This document shows, one piece after another, positions 1-10,327 of a stretch of DNA of 64,000 nt. Within the stretch, counting starts at the first letter, position 1. The number at the start of each line of letters is the position of its first letter. The notes beneath the pieces were generated by a model. That model worked only from the letters and a program-made list of their open reading frames with translations. It was not told the origin of the DNA and did no database searches. The translations under genes were made by a program, and so were the position numbers. Source of the stretch: Shewanella sp. NFH-SH190041 (lineage in GTDB: Bacteria; Pseudomonadota; Gammaproteobacteria; Enterobacterales; Shewanellaceae); assembly GCF_024363255.1 (NCBI RefSeq), contig NZ_AP026070.1:1302001-1366000 (forward strand), written 5' to 3'.

Positions 1-38
1 AAATCGCTGCAAAAACAAACTTGAAAGGTCAACAGACC
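1..38. mobile_element. End of a MITE running off the window edge
   Basis: The first 38 bases are the reverse complement of the left end of the MITE at 11213, with one inserted base and one substitution. They end in CAACAGACC followed by CTAG at 39-42, the same target tetranucleotide as the copies near 11209 and 12680. Only this end is in the window, so its size and direction are unknown. Confidence 0.75.
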
Positions 39-180
39 CTAGACATTATCAAGTGAACATGTGACTTAGGTAAATACTTCTGAGCTGGCTCAGCCCCAGA
101 GTTGGAGCAAATGTTGTTTCATTACCCTGTGCATGTCATTGAGCACAATTACGCACCTAATACTGGTGATTCTCTTTATA

Positions 181-345
181 TCAGGGTTCTAGAGCCTTTA
201 AATGCTCAAATGCTGGTCGTAAGTCGGTATTAAGCTGTGCAAAAGCATAACAGACGCGCTGATAACGTAAGGGTTCTCTTGCTTGCCGACGGCATGCTTT
301 AGTTTGTCGGTGATCTAGGTTGCTCAATCCTATTGCATTGAGGTT
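181..345 (-). pseudogene. Coding-like remnant of unknown origin
   Basis: On the minus strand a frame is open for about 54 codons. It ends at TCA 181-183 and is closed upstream by a stop near 343-345. It encodes a basic stretch including AREPLRYQRVCYAFAQLNTD and finishes HLKALEP-stop. No start codon with a ribosome-binding site is visible. The composition looks protein-like, and the position beside a MITE end suggests the C-terminal scrap of a gene cut by mobile DNA. I do not recognise the family and a chance open frame is possible. The rest of 46-650 shows no gene. Confidence 0.25.
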
Positions 346-650
346 TTATGTTGGTGATGCGGCTTTTTATTTGACTGCGGTTAGAAACCATTACCATGAG
401 CGAGTAGTAATCGCTTTGCTACATTTTGATTTTTAAAAGAGGCATTTTCTTATTAGGCAAAGGAGAGCAGGTAGGATAGCAGTCAAATTAAGCGGCTGAA
501 TATGTTAGTTTTCATCAGAATTAATGAATAGTTTTACATACATCCCATTTTTAAAAACAATCTAGTAAAAAGTGTGGTTTATGTCCCGACTCAATCTGTA
601 AGGCGGGGCTATATTAGGTTCGGGGTTTGTATTAGGAGAAATAGCTCGTC

Positions 651-947
651 ATGAATATCGAATTAATGCAACAACGAGCAGATCACGCTGTCGTACTTTT
701 AAAAGCGCTAGCCAATGAGCGCCGTTTATTTATTTTGTGTTACCTGCTAAATGAAGGTGAGATGTGCGTTGGAGAGATGAATAAAAAACTGGGTTTAAGC
801 CAGTCCGCGTTATCTCAGCACTTAGCTTGGTTACGTAAAGATAATTTAGTTACGACTCGCAAGGAAGCTCAAACTGTTTACTATTCACTGAAAAGTGAAG
901 AGGTAAAAGCTGTCATTCAATTACTGCATGATATGTACAGTCGTTAA
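651..947 (+). CDS. hlyU: HlyU-like ArsR/SmtB-family regulator
   Basis: A 98-residue winged-helix repressor or anti-repressor of the ArsR family. The middle of the protein (LSQSALSQHLAWLRKDNLV, about residues 49-67) is the DNA-recognition helix and wing start, and KALANERRLFILC is the usual first-helix signature. It matches Vibrio HlyU along its length as I remember that protein, including KEAQTVYYSL. HlyU proteins sense redox state through two cysteines. Here one is present in the N-terminal helix (FILC) and another in EMCVGE, but the C-terminal cysteine is replaced (tail MYSR), so sensing may differ. AGGAG lies about 11 bases before the ATG. It stands alone between remnants and an insertion sequence. 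Confidence 0.8.
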   Translation: MNIELMQQRADHAVVLLKALANERRLFILCYLLNEGEMCVGEMNKKLGLSQSALSQHLAWLRKDNLVTTRKEAQTVYYSLKSEEVKAVIQLLHDMYSR

Positions 948-1105
948 CTTTGTATATATTTGCAACTCAGAAACTTGGTCGTCATTACTGGTTTGTTTTA
1001 TTGAATGGTGGGTACTGTAGCGGCAATGATTGGGCTTAAACTGTGTGGGCGAGTCTGATAAATTATCTTTTTGGTATTTGTTTAGTTTGCAGTAAGTACT
1101 GTTTG

Positions 1106-1150
1106 AAGCATTTATCGGTTGATATCATTTGTCGCCGGTAAATGCTTTTG
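1106..1150 (+). terminator. Possible terminator after hlyU
   Basis: AAGCATTTATCGG at 1106-1118 pairs with CCGGTAAATGCTT at 1135-1147 with one mismatch, and a short T run follows. It sits about 160 bases after the hlyU stop and before the insertion sequence. The loop is 16 bases, so this is only moderately convincing. Confidence 0.45.
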
Positions 1151-1190
1151 TATTTAAAATAAATAGAATAGTTAAAAGACAATAATGTTA

Positions 1191-2164
1191 CATGCCTATG
1201 CACTTTGCTCAGCATGAGTTCATAGGTGAATGAAAAATAGCTATATTTAACAGCCGCATAGGAATTTGTTTTTCTATTCTTCTGCGATTAAAACGATAAA
1301 TGAACTCATTGAGGTATTCCTGTACATATTTTTTGGATATTCCGTGGAATGTGCCCTGAATAAATGTTTTCAGGTTGCTAATGGCGATATGTACCCACGG
1401 GAGCCACTCATCAACCAATTCTTTCGGCGTCACTCTGGCTTCGTGATGCTGGGTTTTATCAATGATAGTCAATGCACGTAGCCCATCTGAGCGAACATAT
1501 TGATTGGGGAGAATATGCGCTTGCACAAATTGCTCGACACTTTGGTGGCTGATACGGTTAACAGCCTGCATGGCAATATAGCCGGCTCGTTCACCTTGGG
1601 TTTCAACGGCCACAATTATCGGTGTTTTCCCTGCCGCGCCTCGACCACGTTTACCTTTTTGTTTGCCGCCAACCAAGCAATCATCCAATTCTATGTTGCC
1701 AGATAACCAATACAGTCTGTCTCTGTGCCCCATTGCGATACGCAATTTTTTCAGTATCAACCTTGCCGTTCGCCAGTTAACTTCAATGAGCTTTTTGAGC
1801 CGTAATGCTGATATTCCGCCTTTGTCTGACCCTATAAAATAAATGGCCGTAAACCATTTAGACAGCGGGATATGCGTGCCGTGAAACAGCGTGTCAGATG
1901 TCACGGATGTTTGCTTATGGCACTGACAGCATTCATAAAGCTCACGGGTATGGATTTGATAGGCTTGACGATGACCACATTTAGGGCAGATAAATCCATC
2001 CGGCCATCGCTGCATTTTCAGGTAATCAAGACAGGCATTTTCTGAATGAAATTGACGTTGCCAATCTATAAAGCTCATTTCTGACATGTTCATCATAAAA
2101 CCCTCCACAAGAAGCGATTTATGGTTCTATATTACGCCCAAACTGACCGAGGTGCATAGGCATG
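1191..2164 (-). mobile_element. IS1595-family insertion sequence, intact
   Basis: Both ends read CATGCCTATGCAC inward and stay similar for about 22 bases (18 of 22 match). The element is flanked by a perfect 8-bp duplication, TAATGTTA, at 1183-1190 and 2165-2172, the size produced by this family. It carries one transposase gene on the minus strand. Perfect ends, perfect duplication and an open transposase suggest a recent, possibly active insertion. Confidence 0.9.
1209..2096 (-). CDS. IS1595-family (ISXO2-like) transposase
   Basis: A DDE-type transposase of 295 residues that moves the surrounding element. It opens with a zinc ribbon (CPKCGHRQ then CCQCHKQ, roughly residues 37-80). The catalytic core has Asp in ELDDCLVGG, a second Asp in YVRSDGLRAL and a final acidic/Asn region in YLNEFIYRFNRR, as in ISXO2-type enzymes. 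ATG at 2096 is chosen because GGAGGG lies five bases upstream; a GTG at 2108 is in frame but overlaps that site. The gene is uninterrupted. Confidence 0.9.
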   Translation of the reverse strand: MMNMSEMSFIDWQRQFHSENACLDYLKMQRWPDGFICPKCGHRQAYQIHTRELYECCQCHKQTSVTSDTLFHGTHIPLSKWFTAIYFIGSDKGGISALRLKKLIEVNWRTARLILKKLRIAMGHRDRLYWLSGNIELDDCLVGGKQKGKRGRGAAGKTPIIVAVETQGERAGYIAMQAVNRISHQSVEQFVQAHILPNQYVRSDGLRALTIIDKTQHHEARVTPKELVDEWLPWVHIAISNLKTFIQGTFHGISKKYVQEYLNEFIYRFNRRRIEKQIPMRLLNIAIFHSPMNSC

Positions 2165-2250
2165 TAATGTTATTGATAACTAAGCTAATTATCCCGGTAG
2201 TTTTGTTGTTTTGACAACTATTAATATTGAACTGACTAAGTTGAAGATAT

Positions 2251-2280
2251 AAAAAAACCGGCGAATGCCGGTTTTTTTTA
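2251..2280 (-). terminator. rpsT terminator, bidirectional in sequence
   Basis: A-rich tract, then CCGGC GAAT GCCGG, then eight T. The stem extends through the flanking A and T tracts, so it can work in both directions. It lies directly after the rpsT stop. Confidence 0.9.
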
Positions 2281-2294
2281 TCTGTCGATAAGAA

Positions 2295-2561
2295 TTAAGC
2301 AACCAGTGCTTTGATCTTAGCGTTCAGACGAGCCTTATGACGGGCAGCCTTGTTCTTGTGGATCAGGCCTTTAGTTGCCATACGGTCAACGATTGGTTGT
2401 GCAGCAGCGAAAGCTTCAACAGCAGCAGCGTGATCGCCAGCTTTGATAGCAGCGATAACTTTTTTAACGTAGGTACGCAGCATAGAACGACGGCTTGCGT
2501 TGTGCTGACGACGCTTTTCAGATTGAAGCGCGCGCTTCTTTGCAGTCTTGCTATTAGCCAA
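2295..2561 (-). CDS. rpsT: 30S ribosomal protein bS20
   Basis: An 88-residue, very basic protein ([20 protein letters not shown] at the start) matching bS20, an early-binding protein of the small ribosomal subunit. The start codon is TTG at 2561, preceded by AGGAG. E. coli rpsT also starts with UUG, and there the weak start is part of translational autoregulation, so the same control is likely here. It has its own promoter and terminator and is divergent from murJ, the common arrangement. Confidence 0.97.
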   Translation of the reverse strand: MANSKTAKKRALQSEKRRQHNASRRSMLRTYVKKVIAAIKAGDHAAAVEAFAAAQPIVDRMATKGLIHKNKAARHKARLNAKIKALVA

Positions 2562-2605
2562 GGTGCAACTCCTAAAAATGGGTTTAATACTTTCAAAGGC
2601 CGAGG

Positions 2606-2634
2606 AATATGCCTGTACTTTGCCATTTTGTCAA
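2606..2634 (-). promoter_or_regulatory. rpsT promoter (sigma-70 type)
   Basis: On the minus strand a perfect -35 TTGACA (2634-2629) is followed after 17 bases by CATATT (2611-2606), about 45 bases before the rpsT start codon. Confidence 0.65.
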
Positions 2635-2809
2635 TGGCAATGATTGAATATCCATCATAAAGACAAATTAATTCAACCTGACTTGGCTATCCCCAACCCA
2701 ACTCATGTAAAATGTGGCGTAATTCTATCAGTAAAAATAGCGGTATGACAGGACTGGATTGAATTTTTGCAGCCCTGCACAAATTCTTTTCGGCCTATTT
2801 GGGGGTCTT

Positions 2810-4378
2810 TTGAGTAAAAAACTACTGAGGTCTGGCTTGATTGTTAGTGCCATGACCTTGATTTCACGTGTCCTCGGTTTGGTGCGGGATGTGGTGATAG
2901 CCAATTTGATGGGGGCCGGCAGCAGTGCCGATGTATTCTTTTTTGCCAATAAAATCCCCAATTTTCTTCGTCGCCTATTTGCCGAAGGTGCGTTTGCTCA
3001 AGCATTTGTACCGGTACTCACAGAATACCAAGAAAAAGAATCTCCGGATGCGACACGTGAGCTGCTATCGAAAGTGTGCGGTACGCTTGGGGTGTTGGTG
3101 ACAGTCGTCACCTTAGTCGGTGTTATTGCTTCCCCTGTGCTGGCTGCGTTGTTTGGTACTGGGTGGTTTGTCGCTTGGTTACATGGTGAGCCTGCCGGCG
3201 CTAAATTTGAATTGGCGGCCATGGTATTGAAAATTACTTTTCCTTACCTGTGGTTTATTACTTTTACGGCATTGGCGGGCTCGGTACTCAATACTCGGGG
3301 ACGTTTTGCGGTATCAGCCTTTACGCCAGTTTTTCTTAATGTCGCGATTATTGCTGCTGCAATTTACCTTGCGCCGGGGATGACTCAGCCTGAAATTGGC
3401 TTAGGGATTGGTGTCTTTGTTGGTGGATTGGTGCAGTTTCTGTTCCAAATCCCATTTTTACTGCGGGAGAATGCACTCGTTAAGCCCAGTTGGGGCTGGC
3501 ATCATCCCGGAGTCGTTAAAATCCGAACCCTGATGTTGCCGGCTCTATTTGGGGTATCTGTTTCACAGATAAATCTTTTGCTTGATACTTTTATTGCCAG
3601 TTTTCTGATGACGGGGTCAATTAGCTGGCTGTATTATTCTGATCGTTTGCTGGAATTTCCCTTGGGATTGTTTGGTATTGCCATTGCTACGGTGATCTTA
3701 CCTGCACTGTCGAAAAAGCATGTGAATGCGCACAGTGAGGGCTTTTCCCAAACGATGGACTGGGGGGTTCGGGCTATTTTGCTACTGGGACTGCCAGCGA
3801 TGTTGGGCTTAATTGTATTGGCTCAACCCATGTTGATGGTGCTGTTTATGCGCGGTGCTTTCAGCCTCAATGATGTGCAAATGGCATCTTACTCTTTGAT
3901 GGCTTATGGCAGCGGCCTGCTGAGTTTTATGATGGTAAAAGTCTTGGCGCCGGGCTATTACTCCAGGCAAGACACCAAAACGCCGGTAAGGTATGGCATT
4001 GTCGCGATGTTGAGCAATATGGTCTTCAACCTGATTTTTGCGATTCCGTTCGGTTATGTTGGCTTAGCGATTGCGACTTCGCTGTCTGCGTTGTTAAACG
4101 GCACTATGTTATATCGAGGTTTGAAAGCCAAAGGGGTCTATCAATTCAGCCGTTATACTTGGGTCTTTTTTGCTAAAGTCCTCGTGTCAGCCTTGGTGAT
4201 GGTTGGTGTGTTGGTTTGGTTACTGCCTTCGCAACAGAGTTGGATGGCTTGGCATATTGGTGAACGGGGTTGGCATTTGGTGCGGTTGATTTGCGCCGGA
4301 ACGATTAGCTATCTGTTGATGCTGTTATTGTTGGGTATCCGGCCATGGAAAATGAAAGCCAAATCTAGCGCAGTGTGA
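2810..4378 (+). CDS. murJ: Lipid II flippase MurJ
   Basis: An integral membrane protein of 522 residues that flips lipid II across the inner membrane for peptidoglycan synthesis. It has the MOP-superfamily signature near the N-terminus (SAMTLISRVLGLVRDVV, then FFFANKIPNFLRRLFAEGAF) and about fourteen hydrophobic segments. The frame is open from TTG 2759, but homologues begin near (M)SKKL, which corresponds to TTG at 2810; the added 17 residues are not conserved as I recall them. It is followed after about 100 bases by ribF, the usual order. Confidence 0.95.
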   Translation: MSKKLLRSGLIVSAMTLISRVLGLVRDVVIANLMGAGSSADVFFFANKIPNFLRRLFAEGAFAQAFVPVLTEYQEKESPDATRELLSKVCGTLGVLVTVVTLVGVIASPVLAALFGTGWFVAWLHGEPAGAKFELAAMVLKITFPYLWFITFTALAGSVLNTRGRFAVSAFTPVFLNVAIIAAAIYLAPGMTQPEIGLGIGVFVGGLVQFLFQIPFLLRENALVKPSWGWHHPGVVKIRTLMLPALFGVSVSQINLLLDTFIASFLMTGSISWLYYSDRLLEFPLGLFGIAIATVILPALSKKHVNAHSEGFSQTMDWGVRAILLLGLPAMLGLIVLAQPMLMVLFMRGAFSLNDVQMASYSLMAYGSGLLSFMMVKVLAPGYYSRQDTKTPVRYGIVAMLSNMVFNLIFAIPFGYVGLAIATSLSALLNGTMLYRGLKAKGVYQFSRYTWVFFAKVLVSALVMVGVLVWLLPSQQSWMAWHIGERGWHLVRLICAGTISYLLMLLLLGIRPWKMKAKSSAV

Positions 4379-4480
4379 CAGTGGTTTCACTCTGGGGTTG
4401 AGTTAGCCGCCAAACTCGCATCTTGGGCGGGCTTGGGTATATAATCCCACGATTTCCGTCTGGCAGTCGTTGAAAGTAAA

Positions 4481-5416
4481 ATGGAACTCATTCGCGGTAT
4501 TTATAATATTCTGCCAGCACACCATGGTTGTGTGCTGACAATCGGCAATTTTGATGGGGTTCACCGAGGTCATGCTGAGGTTATCACCAGATTGCTGGCG
4601 AAGGCCAAGCAATATAAATTGCCTGCGACTGTCATGCTGTTTGAACCCCAACCACAGGAATTGTTTCGGGGCTGTGATGCCCCGGCTAGGCTCAGCTTGC
4701 TGCGGGATAAATTGATGCTGCTTGAAGAGCTTGGCGTTGATCGCGTGGTATGTGTTAACTTTAACCACAAATTTGCTGATATTCCTGCAGATGATTTTAT
4801 CAATGAGTTGCTGGTAAAGCGCTTGGGCGTCAAATATCTAGTGGTTGGGGATGATTTCTGTTTTGGCCGCGGCCGCAAAGGCAATTTTGCTATGTTGCAG
4901 CAGGCTGGTGAACGGCAGGGATTTGCGGTGGAAAATACCCGTAGTTTTCTGCTCGGCGATCACCGGGTCAGTTCCACGGCAGTACGTCAGCAGTTGGCAT
5001 TGGGACATTTAGAACAGGCTCGGCGGCTCTTGGGGCATCCATACACGATTAGTGGCCGAGTAGCCCATGGACAGAAAATCGGGCGGACGATAGGATTTCC
5101 CACGGCAAATGTGGCGCTCAAGCGTAATGTTGTGCCGGTTCGGGGGGTTTTTGCTGTTCGGGTATATTGGTCGGACAGTGACATATATGAAGGGGTTGCC
5201 AATATTGGCTTTCGCCCCACAGTGCAGGGACAAATCTGCCAATTAGAGGTTCATCTGTTTGATTTTGATGGTGACCTTTATGGCAAACATGTTGAAGTGG
5301 AACTGGTGGCAAAAATCCGTGATGAGCAGCCATTCCAATCTCTGGATGCACTGAAACAACAAATCTTGAAAGATGTGAATGAAGCGAAAGCTTTGTTCAG
5401 CAACGATGCAAGCTGA
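4481..5416 (+). CDS. ribF: Bifunctional riboflavin kinase/FAD synthetase
   Basis: A 311-residue cytosolic enzyme that makes FMN and then FAD from riboflavin. The N-terminal adenylyltransferase domain carries GNFDGVHRGH (residues 22-31) and the later SSTAVRQQL motif. The C-terminal kinase domain has GRVAHGQKIGRTIGFPTANV and GVFAVRVYW. A TATAAT sequence at 4440-4445 could be a -10 element for this gene. Standard length, 39 bases before ileS. Confidence 0.96.
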   Translation: MELIRGIYNILPAHHGCVLTIGNFDGVHRGHAEVITRLLAKAKQYKLPATVMLFEPQPQELFRGCDAPARLSLLRDKLMLLEELGVDRVVCVNFNHKFADIPADDFINELLVKRLGVKYLVVGDDFCFGRGRKGNFAMLQQAGERQGFAVENTRSFLLGDHRVSSTAVRQQLALGHLEQARRLLGHPYTISGRVAHGQKIGRTIGFPTANVALKRNVVPVRGVFAVRVYWSDSDIYEGVANIGFRPTVQGQICQLEVHLFDFDGDLYGKHVEVELVAKIRDEQPFQSLDALKQQILKDVNEAKALFSNDAS

Positions 5417-5455
5417 TCAGCAGGCTATTCCTGTTGAATTAATGGTATAGGATCA

Positions 5456-8278
5456 ATGAGCGACTATAAATCTACTCTGAATTTGCCGGAAACTGAGTTT
5501 CCGATGCGAGGCAATCTGGCCAACCGTGAGCCGGAAATGTTGAAACGCTGGACACAGGATGGCCTGTATCAACAAATCCGTGAAAGCCGTACCGGTGCCA
5601 AGCCTTTTATCCTGCATGATGGCCCACCATACGCCAACGGCAGTATTCACATTGGTCACTCTGTAAACAAGATCCTGAAAGATATTATTATCAAGTCTAA
5701 AACCCTGTCTGGCTTTGATGCGCCATATGTACCAGGGTGGGACTGTCATGGTTTGCCAATTGAACTGAAAGTGGAACAGAAAGTTGGCAAACCGGGCCAG
5801 AAGATTTCTGCGGCGGAATTCCGTGAAGAATGCCGCAAATATGCCCGTACCCAAGTTGAAGGTCAGCGTGATGACTTTATTCGTTTAGGGGTATTGGGTG
5901 ATTGGAATAAGCCTTATCTGACCATGGATTTTGGCACTGAAGCCAATATCATTCGTTCACTGTCTAAAGTGATCGAAAATGGTCACCTGCATAAAGGTGT
6001 GAAGCCAGTACATTGGTGTACTGACTGTGGCTCTGCATTGGCTGAGGCCGAAGTAGAATATGAAGATAAAACCTCTCCAGCCATTGATGTTGCATTCACT
6101 GCCGTTGATAGTGCTGCCATTGCAGCAAAATTTGGGGTAGAGAATTATACCGCGCCAGTTGCCATGGTGATTTGGACAACTACGCCATGGACACTGCCAG
6201 CGAACCGTGCGTTATCTATCGCACCTGAGTTGGATTATGTGTTGGTTGAGTACCAGCAGGATGGTCAGACCCGTGCGCTGATCTTAGCTGATGTGCTTCA
6301 TGAAGCCGCCATGCAGCGTTATGGGATTGAAGCTTTCACTGTGCTGGGTCGTGTGCAAGGTCAGGCATTGGAACTGACCCGTTATCAGCATCCATTCTAT
6401 GCCTTCGATGTACCGGCGATTTTGGGTGATCATGTGACCACAGATGCTGGTACTGGTGTGGTACATACTGCGCCTGGTCATGGTCAGGACGACTTTGTCG
6501 TTGGTCAGAAATATGGCATTGAAGTGGCAAACCCTGTTGGGGATAACGGCGTATATAAGCCAGATACCGAGTTTTTTGCCGGTATGCATGTCTTTAAAGC
6601 CAATGATGCCGTAGTTGAAAAACTGAAAGAAACCGGCTCGTTGATGCACTTTGAGGCATATCGTCACAGTTATCCTCACTGCTGGCGTCATAAAACCCCG
6701 ATTATTTTCCGTGCCACACCACAGTGGTTTATTTCCATGGATAATAAAGGGCTACGCAGCCAAGCTCTAACTGAAATCGAGCAGACTCAGTGGATCCCTG
6801 AATGGGGCGAGAGCCGTATTGAGAAAATGGTAGCAAACCGCCCTGATTGGTGTATTTCCCGTCAGCGGACTTGGGGTGTACCAATTGCGCTGTTTGTTAA
6901 CCGTGAAACTGAAGAATTGCATCCAGACAGCGTGTCTCTGATGCAACGTGTGGCTAACAAGGTTGAGCAGCACGGTATTCAGGCTTGGTGGGATCTGGAT
7001 GAAAAAGAGCTGCTGGGTGACGAAGCGGATCAGTACCGTAAAGTAACCGATACCCTAGATGTGTGGTATGACTCAGGCTCTACCTTTGCCTCTGTGGTGG
7101 CTGCTCGTCCTGAATTCCACGGCGCAGATATCGATCTGTATCTGGAAGGTTCAGATCAACACCGTGGTTGGTTTATGTCATCTTTGATGATTTCTACTGC
7201 GATGAATGGCAAAGCGCCGTACAAGCAGGTACTGACCCATGGTTTCACCGTTGATGGCAAGGGCCGTAAGATGTCCAAGTCTATTGGTAATGTGATTGCA
7301 CCGCAGCAGGTAACCAACAAGTTGGGTGCTGACATTCTGCGTCTGTGGGTTGCTGCTACCGATTACAGTGGTGAAATGACGGTATCTGATGAAATTCTGA
7401 ACCGTAGCGCTGATGCATACCGCCGTATCCGTAACACTTGTCGTTTCCTATTGGCTAACCTCAGTGGTTTCAACCCTGAGACCGATATGATCGCTGTGGA
7501 AGACATGGTGGCGTTAGATCGCTGGGTTGTACGCCGCGCCGCTGCGCTGCAGCAAGAACTGCTGGCTGCTTACGATAAGTATCACTTCCATATTGTGACC
7601 CAGAAGCTGATGCAGTTCTGCTCCGTTGAGTTGGGTGCCTTCTATCTGGATATCATTAAAGACCGCCAGTACACCGCTAAGCGTGAAGGTCACGCTCGTC
7701 GTAGCTGTCAGTCTGCTCTGTATCTGATTTCTGAAGCTATGGTTCGTTGGATTGCGCCAATTCTGAGCTTTACTGCTGATGAAATCTGGCAGCTGTTGCC
7801 AGGCAAGCGTGATGCTTATGTCTTCACTCAAAACTGGTATGACGGTCTGCAAGCGGTAACATTGGCTGATGATCTGAGTGATGACTACTGGCAGCAACTG
7901 CTGACTGTCCGCACTGAAGTGAACAAGGTGATTGAACAAGCCCGTCGTGATAAGCGCATTGGTGGTTCTTTGGAAGCTGAAGTGACCCTGTTTGCTGATG
8001 ATGCGCTGGCAGCGGAATTGGCCAAAATTGGTGATGAACTGCGCTTTGTACTGCTGACCTCAAAAGTGACTGTATTGCCATTGGCTGATGCACCTGCTGA
8101 TGCGGTAGAGACTGAGCTGGCATCATTGAAACTGGCGATTGCCAAGAGCGAGGCGCAAAAGTGTGAGCGTTGCTGGCACTATCGTGAAGAAGTCGGCACC
8201 ATCGAAGCCCATCCAACGCTGTGTCAGCGCTGTGTGACCAACATTGAAGGCGACGGTGAAGCCCGTCAATTTGCCTGA
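5456..8278 (+). CDS. ileS: Isoleucine-tRNA ligase
   Basis: A 940-residue class I aminoacyl-tRNA synthetase that charges tRNA-Ile and edits mischarged valine. HIGH is at residues 65-68 ([12 protein letters not shown]), the CP1 editing domain follows ([12 protein letters not shown]), KMSKS is at 605-609, and a C-terminal zinc site is formed by CERCWHYRE and CQRCVTNI. This is the bacterial type with the C-terminal zinc finger. ATG at 5456 gives the normal N-terminus ([19 protein letters not shown]). lspA begins 16 bases after the stop, implying co-transcription. Confidence 0.98.
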   Translation: MSDYKSTLNLPETEFPMRGNLANREPEMLKRWTQDGLYQQIRESRTGAKPFILHDGPPYANGSIHIGHSVNKILKDIIIKSKTLSGFDAPYVPGWDCHGLPIELKVEQKVGKPGQKISAAEFREECRKYARTQVEGQRDDFIRLGVLGDWNKPYLTMDFGTEANIIRSLSKVIENGHLHKGVKPVHWCTDCGSALAEAEVEYEDKTSPAIDVAFTAVDSAAIAAKFGVENYTAPVAMVIWTTTPWTLPANRALSIAPELDYVLVEYQQDGQTRALILADVLHEAAMQRYGIEAFTVLGRVQGQALELTRYQHPFYAFDVPAILGDHVTTDAGTGVVHTAPGHGQDDFVVGQKYGIEVANPVGDNGVYKPDTEFFAGMHVFKANDAVVEKLKETGSLMHFEAYRHSYPHCWRHKTPIIFRATPQWFISMDNKGLRSQALTEIEQTQWIPEWGESRIEKMVANRPDWCISRQRTWGVPIALFVNRETEELHPDSVSLMQRVANKVEQHGIQAWWDLDEKELLGDEADQYRKVTDTLDVWYDSGSTFASVVAARPEFHGADIDLYLEGSDQHRGWFMSSLMISTAMNGKAPYKQVLTHGFTVDGKGRKMSKSIGNVIAPQQVTNKLGADILRLWVAATDYSGEMTVSDEILNRSADAYRRIRNTCRFLLANLSGFNPETDMIAVEDMVALDRWVVRRAAALQQELLAAYDKYHFHIVTQKLMQFCSVELGAFYLDIIKDRQYTAKREGHARRSCQSALYLISEAMVRWIAPILSFTADEIWQLLPGKRDAYVFTQNWYDGLQAVTLADDLSDDYWQQLLTVRTEVNKVIEQARRDKRIGGSLEAEVTLFADDALAAELAKIGDELRFVLLTSKVTVLPLADAPADAVETELASLKLAIAKSEAQKCERCWHYREEVGTIEAHPTLCQRCVTNIEGDGEARQFA

Positions 8279-8294
8279 TTAAGGAACACACCTG

Positions 8295-8801
8295 ATGGCC
8301 GCAGAAATGGATAAAGGCCCGGTAAACTGGCGCAACAGTGGGTTGCGCTGGTATTGGGTGGTGTTGGTGGTCTTTTTTGCCGATCAGTGGTCCAAACAAT
8401 GGGTCCTGACGCACTTTGACCTATATGAGTCAGTAAAACTGTTGCCGTTTTTCAGTTTTACCTATGTACGCAATTATGGGGCAGCCTTTAGCTTCCTTAG
8501 TGACGCTGGGGGCTGGCAACGCTGGTTGTTTACCGCTATTGCGGTTGGTTTCAGTGTGGTGCTGACGTTATGGCTGTACCGGCAAAAAAGCAGTGAGTGG
8601 CGCCTTAATCTGGCGTATACGCTGATTATAGGCGGTGCACTGGGCAATTTGATTGATCGGTTAATGCATGGTTTTGTGGTTGATTTTCTTGATTTTTATT
8701 GGAAAGCCAGCCACTACCCAGCATTCAATATTGCTGACTCAGCCATTTGTATTGGTGCTGCGCTGATCATTTGGGATGCGTTTCGCAGTAAAAAACACTG
8801 A
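8295..8801 (+). CDS. lspA: Lipoprotein signal peptidase
   Basis: A 168-residue inner-membrane aspartyl protease that removes signal peptides from diacylglyceryl-prolipoproteins. Four hydrophobic segments are visible. The family motifs RNYGAAFSFL, GNLIDRL and FNIADSAI are present, with the catalytic aspartates at residues 121 and 148. Its place after ileS is the classic gammaproteobacterial order. Confidence 0.97.
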   Translation: MAAEMDKGPVNWRNSGLRWYWVVLVVFFADQWSKQWVLTHFDLYESVKLLPFFSFTYVRNYGAAFSFLSDAGGWQRWLFTAIAVGFSVVLTLWLYRQKSSEWRLNLAYTLIIGGALGNLIDRLMHGFVVDFLDFYWKASHYPAFNIADSAICIGAALIIWDAFRSKKH

Positions 8802-8836
8802 ACCAGCCCTTAGGACACGTGTTAAAGGAGTAACCC

Positions 8837-9256
8837 ATGTCGATGCGTGCATTATTGTGTCATATGGATATTGTACTGTCTGACGGTTCAACCGCAGACA
8901 GTACCAGGACATCCGGTAAACCGGCTCGGCTAAATTTGGGTGATGGAAGCCTGAGTGCGGCATTTGAGGCCGAAGTCGCTGCACTGCAGCCCGGAGACAA
9001 ACACAGGTTTACCTTATCAGCTGCGGATGCGTTTGGTGAGGTGAACCCAGATGCTATTCATCATTTGGATCGGACCCGCTTTGATGCGGCAATCGAGTTA
9101 ACCCCCGGTGTTATCATCAGTTTTACTGCGCCCAATGGCGCAGAAGTGCCGGGGATTATTCGTGATGTTGCCGGTGATTCTGTTACGGTGGATTTAAATC
9201 ATCCGTTGGCTGGACATCAGGTAACTTTTGAACTTGAAGTGATGCAGGAACTTTGA
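8837..9256 (+). CDS. fkpB: FKBP-type peptidyl-prolyl isomerase FkpB
   Basis: A 139-residue SlyD/SlpA-type prolyl isomerase and likely chaperone. Recognisable pieces are the DGSTADSTR start of the FKBP fold and the insert-in-flap region ([20 protein letters not shown]), ending in [17 protein letters not shown] precedes ATG 8837 at good distance. Its stop lies three bases before the ispH start, so the two are probably translationally coupled. Confidence 0.93.
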   Translation: MSMRALLCHMDIVLSDGSTADSTRTSGKPARLNLGDGSLSAAFEAEVAALQPGDKHRFTLSAADAFGEVNPDAIHHLDRTRFDAAIELTPGVIISFTAPNGAEVPGIIRDVAGDSVTVDLNHPLAGHQVTFELEVMQEL

Positions 9257-9258
9257 TT

Positions 9259-10224
9259 ATGCCAAACTCCTCCCCAATCCCTTCTGCTGGCAGTTTGAAT
9301 ATTCTGCTGGCCAACCCCCGTGGTTTTTGTGCCGGGGTGGATCGGGCTATCAGTATCGTTGAACGTGCGTTGGAATTGTTTTCACCGCCAATTTATGTCC
9401 GCCATGAAGTGGTACATAACCGCTATGTGGTGCAGAACTTAAAAGATCGTGGTGCCGTTTTTGTCGAAGAACTGGATCAGGTACCGGATAACAGTATTGT
9501 GATTTTTAGTGCTCATGGGGTGCCGCAGTCGGTACGTGCGGAAGCCAAACTGCGTGGTTTAAAGGTCTTTGATGCCACTTGTCCACTGGTGACCAAGGTA
9601 CATTTGCAGGTTACCCGTGCCAGTCGCAAAGGGGTTGAGTGCATTTTGATTGGTCACGCAGGTCATCCTGAGGTCGTCGGTACCATGGGACAATATGATA
9701 ACGCCGCTGGCGGTGTTTATCTGGTTGAATCCCCGGAAGATGTGGCGGCGTTGCAGGTTAAGGACCCTCAGAATCTATGCTTTGTGACCCAGACTACGCT
9801 GTCGGTGGACGATACCTTAGATGTGATTGCTGCATTGCAGGCGAAATTTCCGGATATTGAAGGGCCGCGTAAAGATGATATCTGTTATGCGACCCAAAAC
9901 CGTCAGGATGCTGTGCGTAAGCTGGCCTCTCAGGTTGAACTCCTGATTGTGGTGGGCTCTAAGAATAGCTCTAATTCAAACCGTTTACGTGAGCTGGCAG
10001 AAAAAGCCGGTACTCAGGCGTATTTGGTTGATAATAAAGATGATGTGCAGTCAGCTTGGTTTAACGGCGTGACTGAGGTTGCAGTCACGGCGGGGGCCTC
10101 TGCGCCAGAAGTATTAGTGCAGCAAGTCGTTGAAGCCATTGCGGAGCGAGCACCGAGTGTGGTGACTGAAGTCGCTGGCCGCGAGGAAGATGTGGTCTTT
10201 GCTGTTCCTGCAGAACTGCGTTGA
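9259..10224 (+). CDS. ispH: HMBPP reductase, last step of the MEP pathway
   Basis: A 321-residue [4Fe-4S] enzyme converting HMBPP to isopentenyl and dimethylallyl diphosphate. The three cluster cysteines are in RGFCAG, DATCPLV and [14 protein letters not shown] and [12 protein letters not shown] are further family motifs. A TTG at 9253 is in frame, but ATG 9259 has AGGA at the right distance and is preferred. A strong terminator follows, closing the ileS-lspA-fkpB-ispH run. Confidence 0.97.
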   Translation: MPNSSPIPSAGSLNILLANPRGFCAGVDRAISIVERALELFSPPIYVRHEVVHNRYVVQNLKDRGAVFVEELDQVPDNSIVIFSAHGVPQSVRAEAKLRGLKVFDATCPLVTKVHLQVTRASRKGVECILIGHAGHPEVVGTMGQYDNAAGGVYLVESPEDVAALQVKDPQNLCFVTQTTLSVDDTLDVIAALQAKFPDIEGPRKDDICYATQNRQDAVRKLASQVELLIVVGSKNSSNSNRLRELAEKAGTQAYLVDNKDDVQSAWFNGVTEVAVTAGASAPEVLVQQVVEAIAERAPSVVTEVAGREEDVVFAVPAELR

Positions 10225-10253
10225 TTTTGCAGTGAGTTTTGTAATGCATTAAT

Positions 10254-10282
10254 AAAAAAGAGGCGTTAAGCCTCTTTTTTTA
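10254..10282 (+). terminator. ispH terminator
   Basis: AAAAAGAGGC GTTAA GCCTCTTTTT followed by more T, about 30 bases after the ispH stop. Confidence 0.92.
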
Positions 10283-10327
10283 TTTCTATCATTTTTAGTT
10301 AGGAAAATATCTGCGAGCAATAACTAG

